A stretch of 64,000 nucleotides of DNA from Macrotis lagotis. Lineage: Eukaryota; Chordata; Mammalia; Peramelemorphia; Peramelidae. The translations under genes were made by a program, and so were the position numbers. Positions within the stretch are counted from its first letter, which is position 1; every line of letters begins with the position of its first letter. The DNA is taken from NCBI RefSeq assembly GCF_037893015.1, contig NC_133659.1, forward strand, positions 10,060,521-10,124,520, in the 5' to 3' direction. Under the pieces are notes generated by a model that saw only the letters and a program-made list of their open reading frames with translations, did not search any database and was not told the DNA's origin. Shown here piece after piece: positions 1 to 13,480 of this stretch.

Positions 1-1137
1 TCTACAGCCAGGGTTGAGTATCGAAGACACTAGGATGAAGTTGATTACCACATAGATTGACAATGGAGAGAATAGGATCAAAATAAATCAATTCATCTAA
101 ATAGAACATTTACAAGGAGTCCAGGCGCCTTATGACCAGTGTTTTCCTTTAACTATATCTCTATTTATTTGGTTGTAGTTTTACTACTTATAGTCATATC
201 CTTTATATAAATGTTCTTGAGTCCCAATTCCAAGAAATAGTAATGAATTTATATTGCTTAAGGCCCAAAAGGAGTGATGTTTGGAACACCTGAAGAAGCA
301 GGATCCCTTTTACCCCATGAAGAGTGTTCCTGTTCTTCTAATAAATGATAATCTGGGAATTAAATGTGCTTTTCATTTAAAATAATGTGATATATTCCAT
401 TAAGTAGGTCTTTTGTAGTTATAACTATGTTAATGTATAACAACCTTTTAAGCTATGCTCATTCTCAGGTAAATACCATACTAAAATCAGAAATGTGTGT
501 GGGTAATTTTAATCATTCCCTAAAGCCTCAGTGGGTAGCAGGAAGACAGTCTGAAGTTAGCCAAAGCTAACCTGACCAAAGCTCAATCAAGCCAAAAGGG
601 CTTCAGGAAGGACAGTTCTGTGTTTGAGGACTTGCCAGGCTAAAGGATGAGATGCCAGGCAGTAAGAATGGCAACAGCAGGTCATGATTACTGCCCAGTG
701 TCATTGAGGGACTGGTGTATCAATCCTGTGAGCCTAGGTTTAGGAAACTGGTGTTTAATAAGGTTACTTGGGACCAGATGAAACACAGGAGGAACAAGAA
801 CTTGAGTCTTGAGTGAATGAATGACAAAGCATTTGGCCAAGCGCTTGTCTGCTTCCAAAGAAATCACACTCCAGCAGAAGCCACAAAGGGTTATTGGTCA
901 TAATCTCCCAGCGTTGTAGAGGAAAACAGACAGAATCAGTTATCTCCATGGATTTGGGGTGGGGAGGGGGAGAACCACACTCTCATGACTAGAACAACTC
1001 AGCCCACTACTGGAATGACTTGTAGTTGACTGAAGTCCACCTGCATGCTACTAATTAGTTATTTATGGGATTGCTTTTGTTACCATTTTACCATGTTACC
1101 ATAAGTGGGTGAGATACTGTTTTATTTTATTATGTAG

Positions 1138-1185
1138 ATGACCTTCCTCACTGGGTATTATCTGCTATGAAGTGTCTAGCAAATT
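1138..1185 (+). CDS. DEPDC1: DEPDC1 exon (48 bp, RhoGAP-like region)
   Basis: The exon follows tattatgtag and ends before GTAAGT. It starts with two bases of an Asp codon, encodes [15 protein letters not shown] and leaves one T. That T joins GG of the next exon to give the Trp of the conserved NWPRSND junction. It is too short to appear as an ORF. Confidence 0.93.
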
Positions 1186-4100
1186 GTAAGTAAAAAAAAA
1201 TCTGTTCCATTATGTTTAACAAGAGATGATGTTTAACATTTTATTTTAAAAATATTTGAATAAAATTAGAGAAAGAAGAGTTGAATTTTTCCTCTTTCAG
1301 ATAGGATTGCTGTTTGATTTGACCTGCTTTTCCTTGTCTTCTCAGTATTTCTGAATCACTTTATTTGGATCATAGAATTTTAGACCTGAAAGAAACCTTA
1401 GAAATCATTTAGTCTTAGATCATTTGCTTGCAATGAGTCTTAATGGATAAGGGATCCAACATGGGGAAGTGAACATTACGGAGAACCAGAGTCAAGGTGT
1501 GGTGGGGAGAAGGGGCAGAGAGAGATGAGATAAACAGGAGGAGACAAGGGGATGGGGTTGGGGGAAAGTAATGTATAATGATATTTGAAATGGCTACATG
1601 CCTACCAGCTGATGAAGAACTGGAATTCCAAACAGTCTATTTCTTAACTTAAAGGCTATAAGGAACTTGCTCAAAAGTATAGAGTAAAGGAGGGATGCTG
1701 TGGGACTTGGAATTTAAAGAAAAGCCTTTGTCAGCTGCTGGCACCGGTTGACTTGGAGAATGAAGAGGGATGACTAGGAACCAGATAGGAAGGAGGTTCT
1801 TCTTAAGGGGGTGGATGTGGGAGAGGAGAGAAGGAACTGAATGAGAGTCAAGCTGGTGGCAGAAATAGTCCTGAATCACAGAGGAGATGCAGGGGATATG
1901 GGAGGGTGGCAGGAACCTCAGCAGGAACAGGGAAATTCAGACAGTGGCTCCGTTTCCCATTCTTATATCTCCCATTCACTCTTGTCAGTCCAAAAATCAT
2001 TCTCCTTGGCAAGAGAAAACAGACAAGACAAATCGAACATTTCTCTGGGCCACCCTTTCCACCTAAAAGAGCAGGCCTTTTGTCTTCTGTTAGTGTGGTT
2101 CTCAGTTCACTCTGAGCTTTTGTATTTCCAGCCTTGTTCTGGCAGGTTCATGCCCCTCTTCACTTGCCCTTGCTTCCATCTTTAGACCTGAGCTCTTTCC
2201 AGTGTCACTTTGCTGATGTCAGCTGATCCCAGCAATGAGTTTCCTCTCCCCACATTTGTCCTGTCCCACCTTTAACCGAGGCCTGTCCTTGAAGTGATGT
2301 CGAGCACCCGTGTATCTCATCTCAGTTGTACTTACTAGCTTTCCTACTACAAAGATAGAGCTTTACATAAAACCTGAAGGATCAGTTACAGAGAGCTTTA
2401 TTGCTGAGGTTTATAGCTCTTATACTTTATAGATATGTCATGCAAATATACATGTATTCATGTATGTATATACATATTTATAATATCTAGTTCCTGTGTA
2501 TACATGGCTATATATTTTTATGAACATAACCCATTTTTCCCCCTCAATTTTTTAGGGCCAAGAAGTAATGACCTGAGCCAATCAACTTATGTTGGATTTG
2601 AACGTGATGTATTCCGAACCATTGCTGACTATTTTCTAGCTCTCCCAGAACCTCTACTTACTTTCAAATATTATGAGTTATTTGTTAATATATTGGGTAG
2701 GTATAAAGTCTTAGCTCCTATGGATTTTTGGTTTTGACCTTCCCTTATATAATAAATACAAAGGAAACTTTTATAGTAGAGAAATTTTTAATTTCATTAT
2801 TAAAAATTATTGAGTTCTTGGGGTAATTAATATATGAATATAGAAAACAGAAGTGCTAATTATATTTGTAGTAGAAATTTTAATCAGCTGTGCAATTTTT
2901 TAAAAATAAAATGGTCATATTTAAGCAGAAAACCTAATGTCTTGCATGTTTGCATTTTAATGTGGCATGGTGGCTTCTGAATTAAATATCTGCATTTTGT
3001 ATATTACTAACAAAAAGATACGTTTTTAAAAAAAAACTTTTCTGTTTTTGTCCACTGTCAGACCAGTTGCATCTTAATTTTTGTTTATTTTCTGTTAGTT
3101 GTCTGTGGCTACATCACGGTTCCAAATAGAACCAGTGGAAAGCATAAAATCCAAGATGATCCACAGTCTTCAAAAGCCTTCAATGTAAACAGTATGAACT
3201 CATTCAAATCAACTGAGTGTCTTCTTCTTAGTCTACTTCGTAAAGAGAAACATAAGGAAGAACCTGAAACTCTTCATATAAATGAGCAGGGATTTAAAAA
3301 TCAATGTACCAAGAAACTTTGTGATCCAAGCAACAGAAGATCCAGGACTGATGTCTTAATTGGAGGGAGTTGTCAGAACTTAACAGTTTTGAAAAATGAC
3401 ACTATCTTGCCTTTATCTAAGCTTAGGCCAAGATGCTATTCTTTGGAAGGAATTGTAGATACTTCAGGGCTGGGTAGTTCAGAAGGCCAGAGCTTCAGTC
3501 AGTCCAGTCTTAATGTAGCAAGTCAAAACAAGGAAAAACCATTGTTGGATTTGGACTCTGAAGAGAACACTAAACTGGATCTTTGTTCAGATAGAGAGAG
3601 TCAAAAATCACCCTATGTTGGTTTTAAAAGAACACGCACAGTAACCGTTCAAGACCAGGAGGAGTCCTGCAGTGGGAAGCTTAAATCGAAGCAGCTTTGT
3701 CGGTCTCAGAGTTGGCTTTTCAGTAATAGAAGAAGAAGTTGCCGCATCAATGTGCCTGTTGCTGAAATTACCATGAAGCCAAATCGTGGGGGTTCTCTTG
3801 GACAGAGCACCCCAGACATGTCTGTAGCCATGGAATGTGAGCCTGAGGATTCCAGGACCACAGTCAGGCAAAGACTCTGCCAAAGTACCTTAGAGCTTTC
3901 AGGAAAATCTTTTCCTCCAGTTTCTTCTATGATGACTGGCACGCAGTGTAAGGTTGATGCTTCTCGGTGCATGAAACATTAACTTTCAGTGTTTGCTAAC
4001 CCTGTGTTTTTTTGCTTTCCTGTTGTACCTTAGAATTTGCTTTAATTTTTGCAAAACTTGTTTTGTTGGCCATGCTTTTTATAGATATTTTATATTTTGA

Positions 4101-7100
4101 AGAGTTTTATTTTAGTTATTTAGCTTTTCCATAGAGTATTTTATGTGATAGCATTACTTCTCTGCCCAGCAGTCTTGTTGTGATTTGGGTTATGAATAAC
4201 TTTTTTGTTCTTGTTCTTGTTCAGATGAATGATTTTTGACATCCAGATAGATACCTAATAGCTGACTTTTATGAGGAGCTTGATGCTTTACAAAGTACTG
4301 CATGGGTAGTAGCGTAAGACTGCTTAACTCCATTTTACAGATGAGGAAGTCTAGACCCTGAGAGGGTATTTGAATTTTTACTGTGATCACATAGTTGGAA
4401 TTGTTCTAATAGAAATACTGGTTTCCCAGCTCTGGGTCCAGTCTGGTCTGTTTCACCATATTGTTACTATGTGGTATGAACAAGAATCTACTTTATTTGA
4501 ACATTAGTGCAAGATTACAGTAATAGGAAGGAAAAAATGAAATATGGCAATATGAAATCTGTCCTGGCTTTTGCTCCATGCTAATGACCATTTGATATCC
4601 TGACTTTTTTATGGTAATAACTTTAACTTGTAGGTTTGCTGCAGCCTCATTTAGAGAGGGTTGCCATTGATGCCCTACAAATATGCTGCTTGTTGCTTCC
4701 TCCGCCAAACCGGAGAAAGCTCCAACTTCTAATGAGAATGATTTCTCGGATGAGTCAGAATGTTGACATGCCAAAACTTCATGAAGTAATGGGAACGAGA
4801 TCACTGGTAAGTTTACGCTATAAGAAATGACAGATTCTGGTGGGAAAACGATAGAACATTTAATACTGAGACATAAGTGTGTCAACCTTGTAGATGAATG
4901 TAAGAGAAAATATCAAGAGATTGCCCCCTCTAATCTCTGCTCTCACTTATTTTCAATCTTTTCCTCTCTACTGCCTTTACTCTCTTTCCTTTTACTCTTT
5001 CTCTTCCACCAAAACCATTCTCTGCCAAGTTCCCAGTGATCACCTGGTGGCCATATCCAAGGGCCTTTTCTACATCTTCTGCCTTCTTGACTCCTCTGTA
5101 GTCTGTGACACTGATGACCACCCTATGTCCTTGAGTCCTCTCTTGTCTCTGGTTCCCCTCCCTCTCTGTGGCTTCTGACCTGCATCTTCCTCCAGACCTA
5201 GCCCTCTGACTGGAGTGTCATACTGGACCCTTCTTGTCTCCATCTAGACTACTTTATTAGATGAACTCATCAGCTCTCTTGATGTAATTTTTTGTCTCCA
5301 AGCCTGACCACTCTGTTGACCTCTAGTCCACAAATGCCTTTCAGACATGTCAAACTGGATGTCTGATGGACATCTCAACTCAAATGTCAATAGTCAGTAA
5401 TAAAATATCTAATATGAGCCATACACTGTGCTAATCACGAAGGGTACAAGGAACTCAGAATCTAATGGGAGGAAATCAATGCCAAAAGAGACTGTTGAAG
5501 TTCTGCAGCCAGAAAGGACCCTGGGCCCCCTCCTTAAATGGAATATTTAGGAAAGTTTTTTTGGAGTTCGCCCTCTATCCTCTCCAGTCAGAGAGGAAGA
5601 ACCCTCTGAGGCAGGAAGCCCTGAGGAGTTGTGGGCCTCAGAGCTGATTCCATCTTACAGAGAAATATGAGCTTCTGAAATTGAGAATGAAATCCAGTTT
5701 GGAACTGATAATATTACTGCTCTGACCACCTCCTAAAATAGAGAAGCTATCCTATGTTCACCCTCTACCCAATCCAATCGTATTTAATGAGGTGGAATGG
5801 ACAGACATACAAAGCTGATGTTCATTCAGCCCCATAAAGAAACATTGCAAATGATATTCTCTCACTACCTATCCCCAAGACCATATATTCTGTCCAACAT
5901 GAAATGGCTATGAGGAAGAGTTTTCAAAATATTGTGAAAAATTATCCACAAAGTACTCTGCCCCTCCATGTGCTGCCATTTTTAAATCCTGCCTTTCTAA
6001 ATGAGGACATTGAGGCTCTTTGGAAATGAGTGGTTGTTCTTTGAGGTACTGTCTCTAAGAATTCTCTCTTGGGACCAAATCCTCAGTAAGAAGGCTGTTC
6101 CCTTAGTGGCATCAGCTTTTGAACACTCTCCCATAGTTCCCACAGCACATGTACCACTAGAAGGCCTGGATTCCTATGTGACATCATATCTGTGTAACAA
6201 TCCAGATTTGTAAAGGCTTAAAAATTGAGGTACCACAATGAGAAGATAAACTACCCAAACCTGAAGTGAAGAGCCAAAGACTTGGCTTCTGCAATAGGTG
6301 AGAACCAGGATCTGTAAAATTTTAAAAATAGTCATTGTAATGTCAGTGGTTGTATTTTTAAAAATGGGTTTAGGGATCAACATGGATTGTTGCTTCTATT
6401 CCAATCACCATCTCTTCTAAGACCCACTATAAGGTCCTCTAGGCTACTAGATACTTCCATCCTGATGGCCACCACATATTTGAAACACAATTAATTTTCC
6501 CCCAGCCTCCAAGTCCTAACTTTTTTTTTTGTTTTTTGATGATATTCTGCCATTCATCTAGACTCAACTCTTAAACCCTTTTGGAATTTTCTTCTCATTG
6601 AACCCTCATGGTTAGTAGCACATAGTTAGACTAGTTAAATTTCCCACTTCATGAATCCCTTGTCAGTCCATCTTTCACCTGGCAAACTACTGAATTACTG
6701 GGATAGAAATTTGCTTGGATCTGTCCTCTGCTCAAAACCTTCAGAAACCATAACCTAGTAAGTGAAAACAAGTACCTTGCCCTTTTTCCAGGCTCAGACC
6801 TTATTTTACACAATTACCCTTAACATACCTTATGTCTATTCTGAACTCCTAGCTGGTTCTGATCTTCCCTGGTACTCTCCTGATCCCCATGACTTCGTTA
6901 TCCCACCGCATCTTTGTCATCTTTGGCATTTACTTCCTTCAAGCTCAGGGTGGGTGCCTTCTCTTCCAGGGAGGCTTTCTGGACCTCTCAGAGTAAATGG
7001 TTCTCCCCTCCCTCTCCTGATTGCTTATATCTGTCTCTGTCTTCTCCTGGGAATTTGTCCCTTCTTATCTTTTAGATTTACCTGATCATACATTTATGTT

Positions 7101-8972
7101 TAAATCATCCTAAATGGTAATATCCTGGACTGAGAGAAGTAATTGTGTATATTGGATACTTAAATCTTGATTGCATCAAGCTGAATGTAATAGGAAATGC
7201 CTTGTTTCCAAAGTTTTAAAACATAAACTGGTTCCAATCTTGCAATTCCTGATGAGTGCTAGTTTTCAGTATGTTATATATTCTTCTAATTTAAATTTTT
7301 CTTGTCTTGATTTTATATAAGAAGTCATTGTTTTCAACTTAAGCCACTTACATCAATCTGGTATTAATGAGTACTGTCCAGTTTCCTGACAAAAGAGGGA
7401 ACATTTATTCAAAGAAAATCCTAAACCTGTTTAATCCTGATTTTGTTGAAAAATGCTCAGCTAATGCAAGATTATTAGTAGGGAATTAAGCAAAGCCAAC
7501 ATACATAATCTTTCTAACAGGAGTAAATTGTCTTCACTGGAACGTTGAAATCAGCTTATGGCTCCATCTGAATGCTGCAGCAGCCTGGTACTGCCAGGAA
7601 ATGATCGATCTTCTGATTCCTGGCAAAGTCTGGGTTTTTATTCCCAATTTCTGAAATGCTTGCAGATGATCCAGACATTCTCCCGATGTGTGCTGTGCTG
7701 TGCCGAGGAGGTTGATCTTGATGAGCTGCTTGCTACCCGATTGGTTTCCTTTCTGATGGATCACCATCAAGAAATTCTTCAGGTGCCGTCCCACTTACAG
7801 GCTGCCGTCGAGAAGCACCTGGACTATTTGAGGAAAGGCTATGTAGGTGCTGCTAGATAATCAGTGATTCTTCTTAAAGTGACACAAAAACTTTAAATAA
7901 GCTTTATAACTCATTTCATTGTCTAAATGAACCTTTCCCCAAGAGTTTCATGAATGACAGCTACAAGCTGGTAGTTCCCTGATTTCATTGAAAGGCTCCT
8001 TTTTCCCCATAAGAACAGAAGTAATAGAATTGCCTTCTATTCCCTGTCCTTCTCAGATTGCATATCCGGGGGATGAACCATTTGCTGCCTTGCCAACTTA
8101 CTCCTATTGTAAGCAGATAAGCACCCAGGAATTTGACGAACAGAAAGTTTCTACCTCTCAGGTTGCAATTGCAGAACTTTTGGAGAATCTTATCAAGGAT
8201 AAAAGCTTACCTCTAAAAGAAAAAAAGAAAAAATTAAAGCAGGTAAGAGAAGAAATCCTTTGATAGTTATGTAACCATTTTCTTAGTTGAATACATGATT
8301 AGAGAAATGTAGCTTACTCAGAGGAGAGCTCTGATAACATGGTCAGAGTGAAGGCAGAATGAGAAGACCTGGATCCCAGTGGAGTCCATCAGAAAGTCCT
8401 TTGCCTCTTGAACACATTTCTCAATGAAAATTTGTTCTTCTGTTTTTTTAAATGCTTTTTGGTGAACATAATTAAATTTCCCTTTGATTTAATATCTTTC
8501 AAGATTTTCAGAGCATTGGCTATCATTACACTAAACTAAAGACAAAGAAGTTAAGGAAAATCAAAGGAAATGTATTCTGACCCCCTTGATATCAGTGTTT
8601 GTTGGTCATATGCCTTTAGGGAATTGAGGTTTCCAAGTCTAATTTTTGGAAGTTTGTTTTTAACACACCACACGGATCTGCATGATATTCTTACAGTCCC
8701 TGTACAAGTGTGTGGTCTGATAATAAAACTGAATTTGCCAGGCTGTGACTCAGAGGCATAAGTGGCTTAACAAAAATACCTGCTGACTGTTCCACACTTC
8801 ATGGTCTCTCTTGGTGCTTGTGCATTGCTTGGTTGAATTCCTGAAGCAAAAGGAGAAACATAGCGAATACAGGGAAATTTGCAATATTGAGAAACATGTT
8901 ATTTTCTAATTTACTTATGCCTTAGAGTTCATCTAGTCCATCCTCATTTCCCAGAATACAAATAGCTCAAGC

Positions 8973-9021
<49 letters not shown>

Positions 9022-9242
9022 ATCATAGAGGTGAGGCAGGGACCCAGATCTGTGACGTCTCCAAACCTTACTCAATTGTCCTTCCAAATCTCCTTTTTAA
9101 GTTTCAGAAGGAATATCCTGCCATCTACCAGAGAAGATTCCCAACTACAGAAAGTGAAGCCGCCCTGTTTGGCGATAAGCCGACAATCAAGCAGCCAATG
9201 CTGATTTTAAGAAAGCCAAAGTTCCGTAGTCTTAGGTACTAA
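1138..9242 (+). CDS. DEPDC1: DEPDC1, 3' seven coding exons (partial gene)
   Basis: This is DEP domain-containing protein 1, a mitotic and proliferation-associated nuclear protein that in human binds the zinc-finger repressor ZNF224. The exons are 1138-1185, 2556-2696, 3099-3947, 4634-4806, 7666-7842, 8057-8242 and 9102-9242. Every junction has AG/GT sites and the joined frame stays open for about 570 residues to a TAA. Recognisable human-like segments include [75 protein letters not shown] and [20 protein letters not shown]. The first two exons and the start of the third belong to the RhoGAP-like region. The N-terminal DEP-domain exons lie upstream of the window. The protein ends in one extra Tyr compared with the human C-terminus as I remember it. 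No frame damage is seen. Confidence 0.95.
2556..2696 (+). CDS. DEPDC1: DEPDC1 exon (RhoGAP-like region)
   Basis: The exon lies between a polypyrimidine acceptor (ccctcaattttttag) and the donor GTAGGT. It encodes [19 protein letters not shown] and then the [18 protein letters not shown] segment typical of GAP-like folds in this family. It ends one base into the Val codon that opens VVCGYITV in the next exon. Confidence 0.95.
3099..3947 (+). CDS. DEPDC1: DEPDC1 large central exon (849 bp, symmetric)
   Basis: This exon encodes the Ser-rich linker of DEPDC1, including [26 protein letters not shown]-like and VQDQEE...[10 protein letters not shown] segments. It follows tctgttag and ends before GTAAGG. 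Its length is an exact multiple of three and it begins and ends in the same phase, so skipping keeps the frame. Human DEPDC1 has a short isoform lacking 284 residues of this same region, so the exon is probably a cassette here as well. Confidence 0.95.
4634..4806 (+). CDS. DEPDC1: DEPDC1 exon ([14 protein letters not shown])
   Basis: The acceptor is aacttgtag and the donor GTAAGT. The exon encodes [20 protein letters not shown], then [18 protein letters not shown] and ends MGTRSL at a codon boundary. The segment is almost identical to remembered human DEPDC1. Confidence 0.95.
7666..7842 (+). CDS. DEPDC1: DEPDC1 exon ([18 protein letters not shown])
   Basis: The exon lies after tgcttgcag and before GTAGGT. 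It has 59 whole codons, starting [15 protein letters not shown] and ending HLDYLRKGY. The open frame that continues upstream into the intron is not coding; the acceptor and the human junction SLM-IHTF fix the start. Confidence 0.94.
8057..8242 (+). CDS. DEPDC1: DEPDC1 exon ([11 protein letters not shown])
   Basis: The exon has 62 whole codons between tccttctcag and GTAAGA. It encodes [11 protein letters not shown] and [11 protein letters not shown], then [11 protein letters not shown] with a basic tail of KEKKKKLKQ. The first residues (IAYPGDEPF) are less conserved than the rest. Confidence 0.94.
8974..9018. repeat. (TA)n microsatellite
   Basis: About 22 uninterrupted TA units in the last DEPDC1 intron, close to the terminal exon acceptor. 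Confidence 0.97.
9102..9242 (+). CDS. DEPDC1: DEPDC1 terminal coding exon
   Basis: The acceptor is tcctttttaag. The exon encodes [20 protein letters not shown] and ends KPKFRSLRY before TAA. A (TA)n tract lies about 80 bases upstream of the acceptor. Confidence 0.95.
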   Translation, partial: FQKEYPAIYQRRFPTTESEAALFGDKPTIKQPMLILRKPKFRSLRY

Positions 9243-10695
9243 CTTTTTAGCAGATGCTCTACAGTGAAGCCATACACTGAAGGCCAGAATATGAGGCAGT
9301 CTGCTGCTTCTGTCCTTTCCCAAGATTCTCATGCTACAGACATAGAAAGGTGCCAAAGTAGTTAGTGATGTATATGCTCCGTGTTTACTCCTGAAGATCA
9401 CAAGGAACCCAGTAGGTCATGATGGAGAACAAATGAAGAATGAATGATTAGTAACCAAAAGTATTCTGAGCATCCCATGCAAATGACCTGAAAAGCCATG
9501 ATGACATCCCAGAGATGGATGGACTGGACCATTGACTAATTAGCTGCAAAACTAGCTCAGAATTCTCTGGGGAAAAAAAAAAAAAAGACTGGCCCATGTG
9601 TTGGGTGGACAGGTGGTGAGATGAAGTTCTAGGCAATTAGGGAGACTGGTTAGCCATCTAGCCCAAGCATGGCTTGGTGCAGATTTTGTATCAACTTGAT
9701 AACTTATATATTCTGCTATATTTTGCACTCCTGTGTTCTTTTCCCTTTTTATATATTTGTGTATATTTGTTTAGAAGTTTAAAATTCAGTATGACATTTC
9801 TCTGCATTTATGTATTTCCAATGTGGTTGTTCAACCAGTCGAGATGCACTACTGGCTTAAGAACACAGAAATGTAAGCCTTGACCTGCACCTCCCAACCA
9901 AAGAGGGCAATACCCCTACTCCACCTTGGACCCATTATGGGCCCATTTGAGGGGAGCATTTTTCATAGGCACAAACCCAGAACCAGGGTTAGTGCCAACA
10001 GATTTCTTTGTAAAATGCCAGTAGTTCTCTCAGAATCATGATAAAGAATGATCTTTAGAAATTTTACCTGCCTATGAAGGATGATGCATTGTTCTTCCAG
10101 TAGGATGTCATCAATAATATTGAAATGAGATAAAGGAGCTGCTTATATGGAGGATCCTCATGCTGTGGCCTTACATAAATCCATGGAATATTTTCCTTTT
10201 CCGGGTTCCTAATGTGTTTTCCACCCTAATAATTTGATGCTTCAAGTCAAAAGAGACTGAATTGAGAAATATGATACATTCAACTTCTCACTGGAATTTC
10301 ATGGTGCCTTAATTATTAAATGGTAGCATTCTATTTAATATGTTGCCACTTTTTATTAAAAGTTTGGATAGTTTAAACAGAGATGATTTAGTAAGTGTAT
10401 CTGTGTATATTTCAGCTATCTAAAGCTGTGGAACATAACTGAACCTAATTACAATTTAAATATGTCCAAGGACTTTGTATACCAGCACATTTGCTTTTTG
10501 AAAGTGTGTGATAATATGATTGTGTTGAAAACTGAGGTTAAAATCATTACGGGGGGGGGTTTATAATGGATTAATTTTGTTTATTCCCATATTTAATTAC
10601 CTCAATAAATATAGTTGTCATAGCAACAAATTTGTAATCATGAAATTGAAAGTATAAAATGCCTTGTAAAAATAAAACTTTTCAGAACAGTATTG
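9243..10695 (+). other. Probable DEPDC1 3' UTR with poly(A) signals
   Basis: This is AT-rich, mostly non-repeat sequence after the stop codon. Canonical AATAAA signals lie at about 10604 and 10671. No other gene-like signal is present before an L1 fragment begins near 10,965. The exact cleavage site is inferred, not seen. Confidence 0.5.
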
Positions 10696-10964
10696 TTTAT
10701 AACTAGTGACAATCCCCAAGTATTTTTGTCAATTTTAAAACACCCATTGTGTGTGGTTGGAAAAAGTTTGAAAGTTAGTTATATTCACTGCTATTTTGAA
10801 ATGTCATATTAACAGCTTCAAAGTCCTGTAGCAATTAGAGGTCTGCCCAGTGTATCCTATTAGATTCTTTAAAATTAGTTAATTTCATACATTTCTATAT
10901 AATAGTATAGTCTCTTTGCATTTTTAGTGATGTTCCCTGCATTTTTTTCTTATACAGTCCTTGA

Positions 10965-11765
10965 ATACTTTTTTCTTTTAAAGATTTTATTTATTTTGAG
11001 TTTTACAATTTTCCCCCTAATCTCACTTCCCTCCGCCCACCCCACCCCCCACAGAAGGTAGTCTGTCAGTCTTTCCTTGTTTCCATGGTATACAATGATC
11101 CAAATTGAATGTGATGAGAGAGAAATAATATCCTTAAGGAAGAAACATAAAGTATAAGAGATGGCAAGATTAAACAATAAGATATCAGGGTGGTTTTTTT
11201 TCTAAATTAAATGTAATTAGTCTTTGGTCTTTATTCAAACTACAATTCTTTCTCTGGCTACAGATGGTATTCTCCATCGCAGACAGCCCCAAATTGTCCC
11301 TGATTGTTGCACTGATGGGATGAGCAAGTCCCATCAGGGCTGATCATCACCCCCACATTGCTGTTAGGGTGGACAGTGTTTTTCTGGTTCTGTTCATCTT
11401 GCTCAGTATCAGTTCATTCAAATCCCTTCTCTGAATTCCCCTCCCTCCTGATTTTGAATAAGACAATAGTGTTCCATGACATACATACACCACAGTTTGC
11501 TAAGCCATTCCCCAATTGAAGGACATTCATTTAATTTCCAATTCTTTGCTACCACACACAGGGCTGCTATGAATATTTTTGTCCCTTTTTCATCATCTCT
11601 TCAGGGTACAGACCCAGTAGTGGTATTGCTGGATCAAAGGGTATGCACATCTTTGTTGCCCTTTGGGCATAATTCCAAATTGTTCTCCAGAAAGGTTGGA
11701 TGAGTTCACAGCTCCACCAACAATATAATAGTGTCCCAGATTTCCCACAACCCTTCCAACAATGA
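10965..11765 (-). mobile_element. L1 LINE 3' fragment, antisense
   Basis: On the plus strand this reads as the reverse complement of the end of L1 ORF2 and the 3' UTR. It contains the phrases for caccagtttgctaagccattccc, gctgctatgaat, ggtattgctggatcaaagg and ccaccaacaat. A T/A-rich left edge fits the element's 3' tail. It is truncated and old. Confidence 0.8.
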
Positions 11766-11869
11766 TCATCCTTGAATACTTTTGAAAAATTAGAAGACTG
11801 CCATATCTTCTAGGTCTTTTGGTTTAGGATCCTGTAATTTTGATAAAACCAGAGCAATAAAATGAAGAG

Positions 11870-12200
11870 GAAAGGGATAACAGAATTCTTGTCCAATCTA
11901 ACCCACCCCCAGACCCTCTTAAAACAGCTGATCCCCAATGATTATCCAGCCTTTAGTAAAGGTGAATATCTATTTTGGTAGAGCTCACATTCCTTGTTCT
12001 GAACAGACCAAATCTTGTCAATCTTCCACATTAAGGCCTCTGGAATATTTGAAGAGAAGCATCCTACATCCTGCATCCTATGGTCCTTCTTCACCTATTA
12101 GGGTTTCCAATTCTCTCATTGCTCTGTTCACCCTCCACTGTGTCTCATTGTTTTTAAAGCATCTAGAACTAAATTAAGCTTTATACATTCATAACAACAT
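11870..12200 (-). mobile_element. CR1/L3-like LINE fragment, antisense
   Basis: The phrases around caatcttccacattaaggcc and the following short C/T-rich text resemble the 3' part of amniote CR1/L3 elements read in reverse. The match is weak and from memory only. Confidence 0.4.
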
Positions 12201-13359
12201 ACAAGAGAAATAACCCATATTGTGTACAATCCTCTATATCTTAGAGCTATCCCAAGGGTCTCCAAATAACTTTATTAGTAATTATTCATTTGATTAATGT
12301 AGGTAGGGTGTTTTTTTTTAATTTTCTTTAAATTAGAAGATAAGAATTGTCCATCTTGGGGAACATCATTTTTCAATAGGAGTCATTTCTTTGTGTAAGT
12401 TTACACCAAATGCAATGTAGAAATAAGCCACAGTGAATTGTGGTTTTGTTGTGAATATGTATTTGCTGTACCATCCCCAGAGTCTCTCCCTACTACAGAC
12501 CAGGCTGGGAGCGTCCTTTGCTGCTCTCCTGATCAGTTCCCTTCTAGGCCAGCCTTGGTTGGGGAGTACCACTTAAGGTCACTGTTCATGGAAGTTCCTC
12601 TGCTACTTCTCTAAGTTCTATGTAGTCATTATCCAGAAGGCTCTAAGGGCAAAAATAGGGGCAACATTCCCTAATTGTGTGTGTGAGGTGGACCAGAGGG
12701 AGAATCTCTCTTTGTTGACAGTTCTAGGCTGCCTTACCAAGGGCTGCTCTGGATATTTGCCTCTGTAGCTTTCCCAGCACAGATGGGGAGATCCCAAAGC
12801 AGGAACATTTGAGTTCATTCAATCTAGAATGACTGAACCCTTTCTCAGCCCACCAGCTGTGTGTTCATGTATTCATTCACATAGTCCCTCTGACCCCTAG
12901 GATCTTTTGAAAGACCATCAGTTTTACAAGGAAGGAGTCCTCATGCATCTTGACACCTGCAGAATCTGACACCAGTATCTACTACCTCACAGTTCTTGGA
13001 TTTCTGCAGCATTCTCTGCAGGTTCTCCCCATCTGGCTACTCTTCAGTTTGCCATCCCCCAACCATGAGTTCATGTACCTCTTTCCTGGACCCTCTTTCA
13101 TGCTTTTTTGTGACTCCAACCTCTCTCATCTCTGCAGGTCCTCCCAGGTCTATCCCTGAAGCCCTGGTCCCAACTCAATGTGTTAGTAGCTCAGCACCTT
13201 AAATCACCCCCCTTCCTTGCCTCTGGAGAAAGCCACCCCCATTCTGCCAGTCATTCTAGAAATTCATCACCTAGAAATTATCGAGAATTCTTCATCCTTC
13301 CTAGTCTGCCACCTTCAGTACTAATGAGAGCATATATGCAGCATCTTCACAACCCTGGG

Positions 13360-13480
13360 GCTCCCATTTTACAGTTGAGAAAATAGAGGCAGTTGACTTG
13401 CCCAAAGTCACAGTGAGTAATTGTCAGGCCAGATTTGAACTCAGTGCTTCCTGACTCTAGGTGCAGACCGTCCACTGCAC
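13360..13480 (-). mobile_element. MIR/CORE-SINE, antisense
   Basis: The plus strand reads ccattttacagttgagaaaa, then gacttgcccaaagtcacag and gatttgaactcagtgcttcc, the usual reverse MIR text. Confidence 0.75.

Noticed and set aside
1-1137. Search for a further upstream DEPDC1 exon (the VVILQNKSD segment)
   Set aside because: No matching codons with splice sites were found; the exon must lie before the window.
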